Origin: Arthrobacter sp. CAN_C5
Lineage (GTDB): Bacteria; Actinomycetota; Actinomycetes; Actinomycetales; Micrococcaceae
Length of the DNA stretch: 64,000 nt
Direction of reading: 5' to 3'
NCBI RefSeq assembly: GCF_017875735.1
Contig: NZ_JAGGMZ010000001.1
Location: 992,001-1,056,000, forward strand
In this document: positions 1 through 7,539 of the stretch, piece by piece
Layout: every line of letters starts with the position of its first letter
Numbering within the stretch: position 1 is the first letter of the stretch
The notes under the pieces: generated by a model
Seen by the model: the letters and a program-made list of their open reading frames with translations, nothing else
What the model was told of the DNA's origin: nothing
Databases searched by the model: none
Made by a program: the position numbers and the translations under genes

Positions 1-5
1 GCACC

Positions 6-998
6 GTGAAGCTGACAGGGGCGGACGGCCTGGCCCTGACCGTGTGGCGTCATCCCCATGACCCGCTGCTGCCGGGTCTGCCCTGGGCCTGTGACTCGGC
101 GAAGGTCGGGGCCGCACTCTTTGGCCTCCGGACGGGTAGCAAAACCGACAGCGCCGTGCCTGAACTGGCAACCGTCAGCTATCGACCGCTGCGGAGAGCC
201 GTCCTGACCGCCGAGTACCTCGGGGAACGCCGGTACCTGAAGGTCCTGCGTCATGGACAAGCAGGGCGTCTCGCTGAACGCCACCTCCTGCTCACCCGGG
301 CCGGAATTCCAGCCCCAGAACTGATCGAGGTGCCAGCACCGGACGTGCTGGCCATGCATCGAGCTCCTGGGGCGCCCCTGGCCGAACGGCTGATGAGAGA
401 CGGCGCACAGTCGATGCAGCCGGGCGCCCTCATCGACCTGCTGCAAAAGCTCCCGCCCGAGTCGATGAGGCTACCGGAGCGCCCCGCCTGGGCTGCGCGC
501 GTGCGCGACTACGCCATGGGCGCGGCAGCTGTCCTGCCGGAGGAGCAGGCGCGGATCACAGCATTGGCCGACAAGGTGCACCATCTCGTGGCCACGGTCG
601 ACGCCGGTCCGAAGGTGCCCTCCCACGGGGATTTCTATGAGGCGAACCTTTTGGTCACGGGCGATAGCATCTCGGGACTCCTGGATGTTGATGCACTGGG
701 TCCCGGCCACCTGGTGGACGACCTCGCCTGTTTCATCGGTCACCTGGCGGTCCTACCCTCCCTGGATAGCCGCTACATCCACATCCCGGCAGCCTTGGAC
801 CGGTTCCTGGCGGCTTTTGATCGCGCCGTCGAACCCTCGGCACTCCGCGGTCGTGCGGCTGGCGTTGCCCTCACGCTGGTGGCGGGGGCGAAGCACAGGG
901 CATCACCGGCCGACCCTGATGCCTGGCACGCTGACGCACTCAGACGACTGACGATTGCCGAGTCGCTGGCCGACGCGGCCCTGGCCCGCCGCAGCTAA
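6..998 (+). CDS. APH/choline-kinase-fold phosphotransferase
   Basis: This is an aminoglycoside-phosphotransferase-fold kinase of 330 aa. A lysine near residue 79 (YLKVLRHG) fits the ATP-binding lysine. The catalytic loop HGDFYEANLL lies at residues 207-216 with D209 as the likely base, and LLDVDALG (about 225-232) carries the metal-binding aspartate. The substrate cannot be told: this family covers antibiotics, sugars, choline and unknown small molecules. The GTG at position 6 is only a candidate start. The frame stays open to the window edge, so the true 5' end may lie outside. A long palindrome begins at the stop codon and could terminate transcription. Confidence 0.75.
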   Translation: MKLTGADGLALTVWRHPHDPLLPGLPWACDSAKVGAALFGLRTGSKTDSAVPELATVSYRPLRRAVLTAEYLGERRYLKVLRHGQAGRLAERHLLLTRAGIPAPELIEVPAPDVLAMHRAPGAPLAERLMRDGAQSMQPGALIDLLQKLPPESMRLPERPAWAARVRDYAMGAAAVLPEEQARITALADKVHHLVATVDAGPKVPSHGDFYEANLLVTGDSISGLLDVDALGPGHLVDDLACFIGHLAVLPSLDSRYIHIPAALDRFLAAFDRAVEPSALRGRAAGVALTLVAGAKHRASPADPDAWHADALRRLTIAESLADAALARRS

Positions 999-1028
999 CT
1001 GAAGATGAGAGGTCTCTCATCTTCAGTT
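997..1028 (+). terminator. 15-bp inverted repeat at the end of the kinase gene
   Basis: The arms 997-1011 and 1014-1028 are perfectly complementary with a 2-nt centre, and the stop codon overlaps the left arm. A pyrimidine-rich stretch follows, so it may be an intrinsic terminator. The arms also carry TCTCAT (1015-1020) and its mirror ATGAGA (1005-1010), the hexamer seen upstream of the two-component operon. It could therefore equally be, or also be, an operator. Confidence 0.55.
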
Positions 1029-1101
1029 CCTCTTCGTCTCACATTCGCCGTGCACTGTTGTACACATGGCCCACACCGCCGATCGGGAAAGGAAACCTAC
1101 C

Positions 1102-1662
1102 GTGCACAAGCGAAACATCTGGATCGCCACCGGCTCTCTCAGCGTGATGGCCCTCGGTCTGGGCGTTGCAGTCGCCGATAGTACCCACGACCCCCGGGAC
1201 CTCGGCTCCAGCATCAACAGGTCCAGTGACGACGTCGCCACCGGCACTGATGACGCCAGCAACAGTGGCGGAACAGACAGTCCCGATGGCTCACGCAATG
1301 AGTCCAACCTGAACCGTGAACAGGTCGGTGACGACGACGGTTCGGCGGGCAGCCGCACACCATCGCCAACCACTGAGCCCCGGAGCGCGGAGCCCACGGC
1401 GCCGACCGCGGCAAGTGCTCCGTCGGCGGTAACACCTGCAGCACCCGCTCCTGCCCCAGCCCCAGCACCCGCACCTGCCCCGGCGCCCGCTCCTGCCCCA
1501 GCCCCAGCACCCGCACCGGCGCCCGCCCCGGCTCCCGCTCCCGCACCAGCCCCAGTAGTGGTCCCGGCACCCGCCCCGGTCCCACCGCCGGTCGGGTCAG
1601 TGGATTCGGGCTATTCGGCGCCAAGCGGGGTGTCCGCACCGAGCGCTTCCAGCGGCGGCTGA
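1102..1662 (+). CDS. Secreted Pro-Ala-repeat protein
   Basis: No family was recognised. The N-terminus is a signal peptide or anchor (KRNIW then a hydrophobic stretch ending GVAVA), followed by a Ser/Asp/Asn-rich region starting ADSTHDPRDLGSS. A long stretch of alternating Pro-Ala dipeptides of about 60 residues comes next, then a Ser/Gly-rich tail. Such PA repeats are typical of rigid wall-spanning linkers, but no folded domain is visible. I chose the GTG at 1102 because AAAGGA lies 8 bases upstream; an ATG at 1066 is also in frame and would add 12 residues. The gene converges on the response regulator, and TCTCAT-like boxes upstream suggest that the neighbouring two-component system controls it. 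Confidence 0.65.
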   Translation: MHKRNIWIATGSLSVMALGLGVAVADSTHDPRDLGSSINRSSDDVATGTDDASNSGGTDSPDGSRNESNLNREQVGDDDGSAGSRTPSPTTEPRSAEPTAPTAASAPSAVTPAAPAPAPAPAPAPAPAPAPAPAPAPAPAPAPAPAPAPAPVVVPAPAPVPPPVGSVDSGYSAPSGVSAPSASSGG

Positions 1663-1712
1663 CAGATTCGAGCGTTGGTGCCGCCCAGAGGGTGGATCCA
1701 ACGCCCTATGGC

Positions 1713-1749
1713 GGGATTCCGGAGTGTTCCCCCAGCATTCCGGAATCCC
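1713..1749. terminator. Bidirectional terminator between convergent genes
   Basis: A perfect 11-bp inverted repeat (1713-1723 with 1739-1749, 15-nt loop) sits between the convergent Pro-Ala protein gene and the response regulator gene. No clear T tract follows on either side. The rest of 1663-1846 shows no coding signal. Confidence 0.6.
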
Positions 1750-1846
1750 AACCCGCCCGGCCATCTTCCTCCCGGACGCGTTGACACCATCCTCCCCGCG
1801 GCCCTACTCCGCCCTCGCAGCGGTGGATCCCGCCAGTAAGCGGCGT

Positions 1847-2518
1847 TCAGGACTCGTCAGAGGAGAGCCTGTACCCCATGCCGCGGACGGTGGTGAACCG
1901 CTCGGCTCCGAGCTTGTTGCGCAGATAGCGCACGTAGACGTCCACCACGTTGGACCCCGGGTCGAAATCGTAACCCCACACCCGGGAGAGAAGTTGTTCA
2001 CGGCTCAGCACCTGGCCGGGGTTTCTCAGAAAGGCCTCGGCCAGTGCGAACTCGCGCGCCGACAGGTCCACTTCCCTGCCGTTGACCGCCGCCCGGCGGG
2101 TTCTCAGGTCGAGCTGCAGGTTCTGGTGGTTCAGGACCGAGCTGTCGGCGGTGGGTGTGTCCTGCCGGAGCCGGAGCCGAACACGGGCCAGAAGCTCCTC
2201 GAATCGGAAGGGCTTGGCCATGTAGTCGTCGGCGCCACCCTCCAGACCGGCCACCGTGTCGTCGATGGAACTTCTGGCGGACAGGATGATGACCGGGGTC
2301 GTATTCCTGGACTCGCGGAGGCGACGCAGGACCGTGAACCCATCCTGGTCGGGCAACCCGAGATCAAGGACGATCAGCTCAAAGTCACCCGTCTGGGCCA
2401 GGTGGTACCCGTCTCTACCATTGTCGGCGACGGTCGGGACATAGCCTGCGGACCGCAGTCCCTTGGCAACGAACGAACTGATGCGGTCCTCATCCTCGAC
2501 AATTAGGATCTGGCTCAA
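1847..2518 (-). CDS. OmpR/PhoB-family response regulator
   Basis: This is a 223-aa two-component response regulator. The N-terminal receiver has the acidic pocket VEDED (residues 7-11), the phospho-acceptor D52 (LIVLDLGLPD), the switch S80 and K102 (MAKPF). The C-terminal winged-helix effector contains LSREQLLSRVWG and the recognition-helix region VDVYVRYLRNKLG. The start is a TTG whose bases form TTGA with the histidine kinase stop, and GAGGAAG lies upstream, so the pair is translationally coupled. It should bind direct repeats of about 11-bp period; matching TCTCAT boxes lie upstream of the operon and of the Pro-Ala protein gene. Confidence 0.93.
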   Translation of the reverse strand: MSQILIVEDEDRISSFVAKGLRSAGYVPTVADNGRDGYHLAQTGDFELIVLDLGLPDQDGFTVLRRLRESRNTTPVIILSARSSIDDTVAGLEGGADDYMAKPFRFEELLARVRLRLRQDTPTADSSVLNHQNLQLDLRTRRAAVNGREVDLSAREFALAEAFLRNPGQVLSREQLLSRVWGYDFDPGSNVVDVYVRYLRNKLGAERFTTVRGMGYRLSSDES

Positions 2519-4203
2519 TCTCGTACTTCCTCTGATGTGTCAGGTGTGCGCGCGTCGAGCGGCAGCACCATGGTGAATGTCGACCCTCGGCCGAGGGTGG
2601 AGACCAGATGAACCGTACCTCCGTGGGCTCCAACGATCGCATTGACAATCGTCAGGCCGAGACCCGAGCCCTCTGTGCGGCGTCCATGGGTGCCGCGGGC
2701 AAACCTGTCGAAGATGCGCTCCTGGTCCCCACCTGGAATTCCAATACCTTCGTCGCGGACCCACAGCAGCAACCCCCCGGGGTCCAACCGGGAGCCTACG
2801 GCGATCGTCGACCCTTCGTCGGAAAATTTCACCGCATTGACTACCAGTTGCAGCCAGGCCTGGGTGATCCGGCGGGGATCCAGCAGCCAGGAGGCTTCTG
2901 CCCGCGCATCGATGGTCCAGCGCCGGGTACCCAGCGGACGGGATTTGTCCAGCACGTCATCGGTCAGCCGGCCGACGTCGACCGTCTCTTGCCGGACAAA
3001 CCCAGGGCGGGTGATTCCGGCGAGGGTCACCAGGTCGTCCACGAGGAGCCGCATCCGGTCCAGTTCATCGAGGGCGATACCACGCACTGCTGTGACATCA
3101 GCCGGGTCGGTCGAATCCTGGAGCTCGAGGTGCCCCTGCACAATGGTGATGGGTGTCCGCAGTTCATGCCCGACGTCGTCGAGCAGCTGGCGTTGGGAGG
3201 TGAAGGCCCCCTCCAGCCGTTCGAGCATTGCATTGACAGTACGGGTGAGGTCCGACAGGTCGTCATTCCCGGAGACCGGAATCCGTTCAGAGAGGTCAGA
3301 GTCCCCGATGTGCTGGGCGGTGTTCCGCAGTAGGCGGATCGGCGCGAGGAGATTGCCCACCAACAGCCAGCCGACCACGCCAATGAAGACCAGTGTCCCG
3401 AAGCTGATCAGGGCGAACGCCGCAAAGGTCTGGTTGAGCTGCCCATGCTCGGCGCGGGCGTCGTACGCCAGCACATACTGGGTGGGGGTCGTGTCGGCGG
3501 ACAGTTGCACGGGGACAACCAGCGCGCGATAGGTGGTCATGGACGTCGCGATACTCGAAATGCTGACCCGGCTGGGATCGGCCTGGGTGGCCACGAATTC
3601 GACCAGCTCCGCATCGTCCTCCAACCGCAGTTGCACTGCCGGATTGGCGAGCAGGACAACCTCGCCGTCGCGCATGCCCAGCATCCCCTCGTTGGACGCG
3701 GGGAGGGTGCGTTGCATGGCAACGAAAACAAGTTCCTGGGCTTCAGTGAAGTCCTCACGGGTTGTCGGGTCAATTCCGTTGTCGAGGAGGGACTCGAACT
3801 CCAGAAAGTTTCGTTCCAGCGAATTGTCCGTATCCGAGTTAATGTCGCTGCGTTGCAGCGCGTAGGCTGCCGATCCGGCGACCAGCAACCCCAACGCTGA
3901 CAGGGCAAGAACAGCTCCGAGCACCCGGGTCCGGACGGTCCAACTGCCGCGCAACGCGGTGGAAAGCCGCCGCCAGATCGACCGCCGCTTTCCGGAAGCA
4001 CCCGGGGCTGGTTCGTCAGCCGTCCCGGAGAGGTTCGTAGCAGCAGGATCGAGTTGCGGTACTACCGCAGGCCTGGTGGGGGAGCGGGTGGGCTGGGTGT
4101 GGGGCGCGCCATCAGGCCCGCGGGAATGGGCGGAACGCAGCACCTCGGTGGTCGGGCGGCCTTGCGGTTTAATCATCCCCGTCATCCCCGTCATCCCCGT
4201 CAT
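2515..4203 (-). CDS. Membrane sensor histidine kinase
   Basis: The architecture, numbered from the first ATG, is a Pro-rich cytoplasmic leader (1-80), TM1 (about 92-115), an extracellular sensor of about 140 residues, TM2 (261-288), HAMP, HisKA with phospho-accepting H346 (DDVGHELRTP), and an ATPase domain with N456, DEGIGIP (484-490) and GSGLGL (512-517). Four in-frame ATGs 9 bp apart (4203, 4194, 4185, 4176) come from a repeat that also encodes the Asp-rich end of the upstream gene, so the exact start is ambiguous. The last ATG nearly coincides with the upstream stop and would give tight coupling. The kinase is co-transcribed with the response regulator. Confidence 0.92.
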   Translation of the reverse strand: MTGMTGMTGMIKPQGRPTTEVLRSAHSRGPDGAPHTQPTRSPTRPAVVPQLDPAATNLSGTADEPAPGASGKRRSIWRRLSTALRGSWTVRTRVLGAVLALSALGLLVAGSAAYALQRSDINSDTDNSLERNFLEFESLLDNGIDPTTREDFTEAQELVFVAMQRTLPASNEGMLGMRDGEVVLLANPAVQLRLEDDAELVEFVATQADPSRVSISSIATSMTTYRALVVPVQLSADTTPTQYVLAYDARAEHGQLNQTFAAFALISFGTLVFIGVVGWLLVGNLLAPIRLLRNTAQHIGDSDLSERIPVSGNDDLSDLTRTVNAMLERLEGAFTSQRQLLDDVGHELRTPITIVQGHLELQDSTDPADVTAVRGIALDELDRMRLLVDDLVTLAGITRPGFVRQETVDVGRLTDDVLDKSRPLGTRRWTIDARAEASWLLDPRRITQAWLQLVVNAVKFSDEGSTIAVGSRLDPGGLLLWVRDEGIGIPGGDQERIFDRFARGTHGRRTEGSGLGLTIVNAIVGAHGGTVHLVSTLGRGSTFTMVLPLDARTPDTSEEVRD

Positions 4204-4636
4204 CCCCGTCGTCTCCTACGTCCTCACCATCGTCGAGGTCGTCGCCGTCGTCGCCCGCGTCGTCGTCAGCGTCGTCGTCGTCGTCTCCTACGTCGTCGCC
4301 GTCGTCGTCACCTCCGCCAGGATCGGAGTTGTCATCGGTGTCTCCCGGGATGGGTGGTGGGGGAGGCACCACCTCGACCGCCAGACCGGTTGGCTCGGTA
4401 GTGGGATCCGACGGCGACGCGTCGGACGGAGACGGCGTGGACGCCGGGGTGGACGGTGCCGATCCGGGGGAAGACGGTGGGGATCCGGGCGTTCGGGTTG
4501 CGGTATCTGTGAACGAGGAGCCGAGGTCCGCGGGCACGGGATCTGCCAGCGAACCGATAATCCCTATCGCCGCCGCAACCACTCCACCCGCGCAGGCCAC
4601 ACCCACCACCCAGGTATGGAGCTCCGAAGACTTCAT
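4169..4636 (-). CDS. Secreted or anchored Asp-rich protein
   Basis: This 155-aa protein of unknown family is the first gene of the kinase/regulator operon. It has a single hydrophobic segment (residues about 9-31, WVVGVACAGGVVAAAIGIIG), a Pro/Ser/Thr-rich middle, a short proline run (VPPPPPIPG), and a C-terminal tail of about 50 residues that is mostly Asp and Gly. Such an acidic tail could bind divalent cations or basic partners; that is inference only. Its ADLGSS after the hydrophobic segment resembles RDLGSS in the Pro-Ala protein at the far end of the locus. The tail is encoded by GAC/GAT repeats, the last of which are read in another frame as the kinase start. Confidence 0.7.
   Translation of the reverse strand: MKSSELHTWVVGVACAGGVVAAAIGIIGSLADPVPADLGSSFTDTATRTPGSPPSSPGSAPSTPASTPSPSDASPSDPTTEPTGLAVEVVPPPPPIPGDTDDNSDPGGGDDDGDDVGDDDDDADDDAGDDGDDLDDGEDVGDDGDDGDDGDDGDD
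4181..4212 (-). repeat. 9-bp tandem repeat shared by two reading frames
   Basis: Several copies of a 9-bp unit (ATGACGGGG on the minus strand) lie end to end. They encode Asp-Asp-Gly in the upstream gene and Met-Thr-Gly in the histidine kinase gene. Copy-number changes would keep both frames. Confidence 0.8.
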
Positions 4637-4642
4637 GGGTTA

Positions 4643-4648
4643 AGTATC
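4643..4648 (-). promoter_or_regulatory. -10 box of the two-component operon
   Basis: GATACT on the minus strand ends 6 bases before the ATG of the Asp-rich protein gene, which suggests a leaderless transcript. Confidence 0.45.
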
Positions 4649-4658
4649 CCGACAAAAG

Positions 4659-4675
4659 ATGAGATGCACATGAGA
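4659..4675 (-). promoter_or_regulatory. Candidate response-regulator direct repeat
   Basis: On the minus strand TCTCAT occurs twice with an exact 11-bp period (4670-4675 and 4659-4664). It sits about 10 bp upstream of the -10 box, where an OmpR-type activator replaces the -35 element. The same hexamer occurs in the palindrome at 997-1028, with a TCTCAC 22 bp further on, upstream of the Pro-Ala protein gene. Confidence 0.5.
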
Positions 4676-4685
4676 GTCCGTCAGG

Positions 4686-5159
4686 TCATTGTTCGTCCGC
4701 GAGGGTCCGCAGTAGCGGTTCGGTCCGGTAGGGAATGTGCTCGTGTAGGGCGAGGACTGTCTCGGTACGAATGACTCCCTTGATCCGCAGAATCGACCGG
4801 AGTGCTGACTGGAGGTGGTGGGTGTCCTTGGCCGTCACGCGGCACCAGACATCCCCTCGACCGGAGATCTCGTGAACCTCCAGTACCTGATGGAGACGGC
4901 GTAGCCCACTGATCACCCCATCAAGTTCGCGGTGGGAGACCTCGATGGTTACGAATGCCGCGACATCGTAGTTGAGGGCCTCCAGATCGAGCTCACGCCC
5001 GCTGGCGCGCAGGGTGCCGGATCGGAGCAGCCGTCGAATCCGCGACTGTGCGGTGTTGCGGGCCACTCCGAGGTGTTCGCTCAGCTCACCGATCTGGGCT
5101 CGGGGGTCCCGGACCAGCTCCAGGAGGAGACGGATATCGACCAGGTCCAATTTGCTCAC
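4686..5159 (-). CDS. Lrp/AsnC-family transcriptional regulator
   Basis: This feast/famine regulator has an N-terminal HTH (DPRAQIGELSEHLGVARNTAQSR... region) and a C-terminal RAM-type ligand domain (AFVTIEVSHRELDGV, EVHEISGRGDVWC). I chose the GTG at 5159 because GGAAG lies 8 bases upstream; a TTG at 5174 is the only longer alternative. It is divergent from the MFS transporter gene with about 137 bp between them, so it probably regulates that exporter and itself in response to an amino acid or related effector. Product length is 157 aa. Confidence 0.88.
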   Translation of the reverse strand: MSKLDLVDIRLLLELVRDPRAQIGELSEHLGVARNTAQSRIRRLLRSGTLRASGRELDLEALNYDVAAFVTIEVSHRELDGVISGLRRLHQVLEVHEISGRGDVWCRVTAKDTHHLQSALRSILRIKGVIRTETVLALHEHIPYRTEPLLRTLADEQ

Positions 5160-5296
5160 GACGTGCACTTCCAATCAGTTGGATGGCTCAAAACTGATGA
5201 TTTTGATCAAGTCTAACGACAAATATGTTCCCAATAATCCTGTGGCCCGGAGAATATAGGGGAGATGTGCTGTTTGTTCTACTGTATGGAGAAGTT

Positions 5297-6544
5297 GTGA
5301 GCGTGCTGAGCGAGCTGCGGATGAAGCCGCCGGAGAAGGTGCGCTGGGGCTGGGATGCGTCGGTGAGGGCGAGGCTGGTCCTTGCGGCGGTGGTCATTTC
5401 CACCCTGCTCATTGGCGCCAATCTGGCGACTCCCCTGTACCCGCTGCTGCAGGCCGAGTTGGATATCACTTCGTTCGAGGTCACGGTGGCCTTCTCGGCC
5501 TATGTGGTGACGCTGGTGGTGGGCCTGCTGATGGTGGGGCATTGGTCGGATCACGTCGGGAGACGGGCGGCCCTTGTCCTGGCCATTGTGATCGGCTTCG
5601 CTGGGGCTGGCGTCTTTGGAGCGGCGTCGTCGTTGCCCATGTTGGTCCTGGGGCGGTGTCTCCAGGGCGCATCTGTCGCTCTCGCAACAGGAGCCAGTTC
5701 CGCGGCCCTGCGCGATCTCCTGCCGCATAGACCCGACTGGGCCTCTCGATTCACGCTCCTTGCGTCGGCAGGAGGGGTTGCGGCCGGCCCCGTCATCGGC
5801 GGGCTGCTGTCCCTCCTGCCGGATCCCACCCGGACGCCCTTCGCACTGTACTCACTGGTTCTGGCTGCCCTGCTGCTGCCTCTCCTGACCTTGAAGGCTC
5901 GGCCGGCAATCCGTGCCGCCGATGCCTCGTCGCCTTTCAAGGCGCTCAGGCCCCGCCGGCCCGTTGTCTCGCGGGCTGCTGGGCGTGCCTTCTGGAATGC
6001 ATCGGCCGTCGGATTCCTGAGCTTCGCGGTCTTCGGTTTCACGCTGAGCCTCGCCCCGACCTACTTCGCGTCCCTGGCCGGTACCGACTTCCGCCCACTA
6101 ATTGGTCTCCTGGCAGCTCTGGTTTTGGGATCGTCGGCGGTTAGCCAATTAATGCGGGTGCGGGGCAGGCATGTCGTCGCAGTCGGATTGACGGCTCTGG
6201 GCCTTGGCGTGGCACTGATTCCGGTCGCAGGTGCGCTGGACAGCGTCGCTCTGCTGGTCTTGGCCTGCTTCCTGGCCGGGGCGGGCCAGGGAATCGCTTT
6301 TCGCACCGTCTTCAACGAGGTTGCCCTCCAGGTCGAGCCGTCCCAGCATTCCCAGATCATCAGCACGCTCTACGTGTTGACTTATCTCGGCAGCGCCGCC
6401 CCGGTGGTGGGGTTGGGGGCTGCGGTGGAACGGTGGGGACTGGACCGGGCAGTCCTGGGATTTGCGGCAGTGATTGCGTTCGCCAGTCTCTTGCTGGCTA
6501 CCGTTAGCCTTCTGCGGACTCTGCGCTCACGGCCGGTGGACTGA
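5297..6544 (+). CDS. MFS transporter
   Basis: This major facilitator protein of about 415 aa has roughly 12 hydrophobic segments. The motif-A-like loop GHWSDHVGRR between TM2 and TM3 (about residues 81-90) and a basic loop before the second half (RPRRPVVSRAAGR) fit the DHA/exporter type. The substrate is unknown. The start is taken at the GTG preceded by GGAGA at 5288-5292; a second GTG at 5303 is equally possible, and a far upstream ATG at 5225 lacks a ribosome site. A divergent Lrp-type gene lies upstream and an ArsR-type gene downstream; either may control it. Confidence 0.85.
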   Translation: MSVLSELRMKPPEKVRWGWDASVRARLVLAAVVISTLLIGANLATPLYPLLQAELDITSFEVTVAFSAYVVTLVVGLLMVGHWSDHVGRRAALVLAIVIGFAGAGVFGAASSLPMLVLGRCLQGASVALATGASSAALRDLLPHRPDWASRFTLLASAGGVAAGPVIGGLLSLLPDPTRTPFALYSLVLAALLLPLLTLKARPAIRAADASSPFKALRPRRPVVSRAAGRAFWNASAVGFLSFAVFGFTLSLAPTYFASLAGTDFRPLIGLLAALVLGSSAVSQLMRVRGRHVVAVGLTALGLGVALIPVAGALDSVALLVLACFLAGAGQGIAFRTVFNEVALQVEPSQHSQIISTLYVLTYLGSAAPVVGLGAAVERWGLDRAVLGFAAVIAFASLLLATVSLLRTLRSRPVD

Positions 6545-6582
6545 TCGGCCCTGCGTTTCAGGTTCACAAACACAAAGATTAA

Positions 6583-6617
6583 TTTGCAAAGAATTGCTTG
6601 CAAAGAAACCTTTGCAG
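6583..6617 (+). promoter_or_regulatory. Candidate operator array before the ArsR-like gene
   Basis: TTTGCAAAG (6583-6591), CTTGCAAAG (6597-6605) and the inverted CTTTGCAG (6610-6617) form two direct and one inverted copy just upstream of the start codon. They lie in an AT-rich patch with a possible -10 (TATCCT, 6621-6626). The position fits autoregulation. Confidence 0.55.
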
Positions 6618-6632
6618 ATCTATCCTTGAGAG

Positions 6633-7271
6633 ATGAATCCTCGAGACGAGCCAACGGACCGCTCAGACGACCGCACTCTTGATCTGGCGGGGCTAAAAGC
6701 ACTGTCCCATCCGCTGAGAATCCAGCTTCTTGAACAGTTGTCGCAACGTGGTCCGCAGACGGCGAGTTCGCTCGCCGCCAGTCTGGGGGAGTCCAGCGGT
6801 GCCACCAGCTATCACCTTCGCCAGCTCGCCAAGCATTCGCTGGTCCGGGAGGTAGAGGGACGGGGGTCCGCCCGGGAGCGGTGGTGGGAACGACCTCCGG
6901 GGGCTCTCACGCTGTTCTCCAAGAATCTTGCAGCAGATCCAGCAGCATTGCACGCCTCGAAGATCGTGAACCGGGAATTCGAGCACCACCGGGCCGTCCT
7001 CCTGCAGGACTTCATGGAGCAGGGGTACGAGTTTCTTCCAGAGAACTGGTTCAACGGGTCGGTCATCGCCACCATGAATGCCCGCCTGACAGCCGAACAA
7101 CTTACCGAAATCACCGAGGAGATGCTCGGCCATGCCAGGACGCTTCTCGAAAAATACCGCGTCAGCGGCACCACCGATCCGAACGCCCGCGCCGTACAAA
7201 TGCACTTCAACGCGTTCCCGATCCTGCAGGGGCAGTTCGACACACCAGTGCAACGGGATAACCCTTACTGA
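6633..7271 (+). CDS. ArsR-type winged-helix regulator
   Basis: This 212-aa regulator has an N-terminal winged HTH (LKALSHPLRIQLLEQL then ASSLAASLGESSGATSYHLRQL), the HTH_20/ArsR pattern often paired with MFS exporters. The C-terminal half is helical and variable, without the metal-binding cysteines of true ArsR/SmtB. The ATG lies about 7 bases after a possible TATCCT -10 and has only weak GAGAG pairing, so the mRNA may be leaderless. A cluster of TTTGCAAAG boxes overlaps the promoter. It lies 88 bp after the MFS gene and is followed by a small ORF. Confidence 0.88.
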   Translation: MNPRDEPTDRSDDRTLDLAGLKALSHPLRIQLLEQLSQRGPQTASSLAASLGESSGATSYHLRQLAKHSLVREVEGRGSARERWWERPPGALTLFSKNLAADPAALHASKIVNREFEHHRAVLLQDFMEQGYEFLPENWFNGSVIATMNARLTAEQLTEITEEMLGHARTLLEKYRVSGTTDPNARAVQMHFNAFPILQGQFDTPVQRDNPY

Positions 7272-7301
7272 ACCGCAACGAAGAATTAGAAAGATGCAGC
7301 C

Positions 7302-7502
7302 ATGACCACCACCTTTGTTACCTCTGTGCCCTCAATACGTCCAACAGGCTTCGAAGCTCTCCTGATCCGCATCGGCCACCGCTTGATTTCCGCCGGCGAG
7401 CGGATGGCCGTCAACCATGCCCGCCACAGCGAGGCGGTGGTGGCCCACGATGAACGGCGTCGGGATCTTTTGGCGCAGCATCATTCAGGTCTGCTGCCCT
7501 AG
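7302..7502 (+). CDS. Small hypothetical protein (66 aa)
   Basis: This short basic protein was not recognised. The middle part GFEALLIRIGHRLISAGERMAVNHARH looks like an amphipathic helix, and the tail is charged. It begins 30 bp after the ArsR-like gene, with AGAAAG 8 bases before the ATG, so the two are probably co-transcribed. Third-position GC and the ribosome site support it being real. Confidence 0.55.
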   Translation: MTTTFVTSVPSIRPTGFEALLIRIGHRLISAGERMAVNHARHSEAVVAHDERRRDLLAQHHSGLLP

Positions 7503-7539
7503 GGCTGACCTCCGCGCGTAGGTTCCTGATCAGCTGGAG

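Noticed and set aside
1430..1560. Pro-Ala repeats as a TonB-like energy coupler
   Set aside because: The window is clearly from a Gram-positive actinobacterium and no TonB C-terminal domain follows.
1724..2506. Long open frame on the plus strand across the response regulator gene
   Set aside because: It is antisense to a clear OmpR-type regulator, has no family motifs, and arises from the GC-rich codon pattern.
4200..4330. GTC/GAC-rich repeats as a possible CRISPR array or non-coding microsatellite
   Set aside because: The repeats have no spacers and lie in frame within the Asp-rich protein gene.
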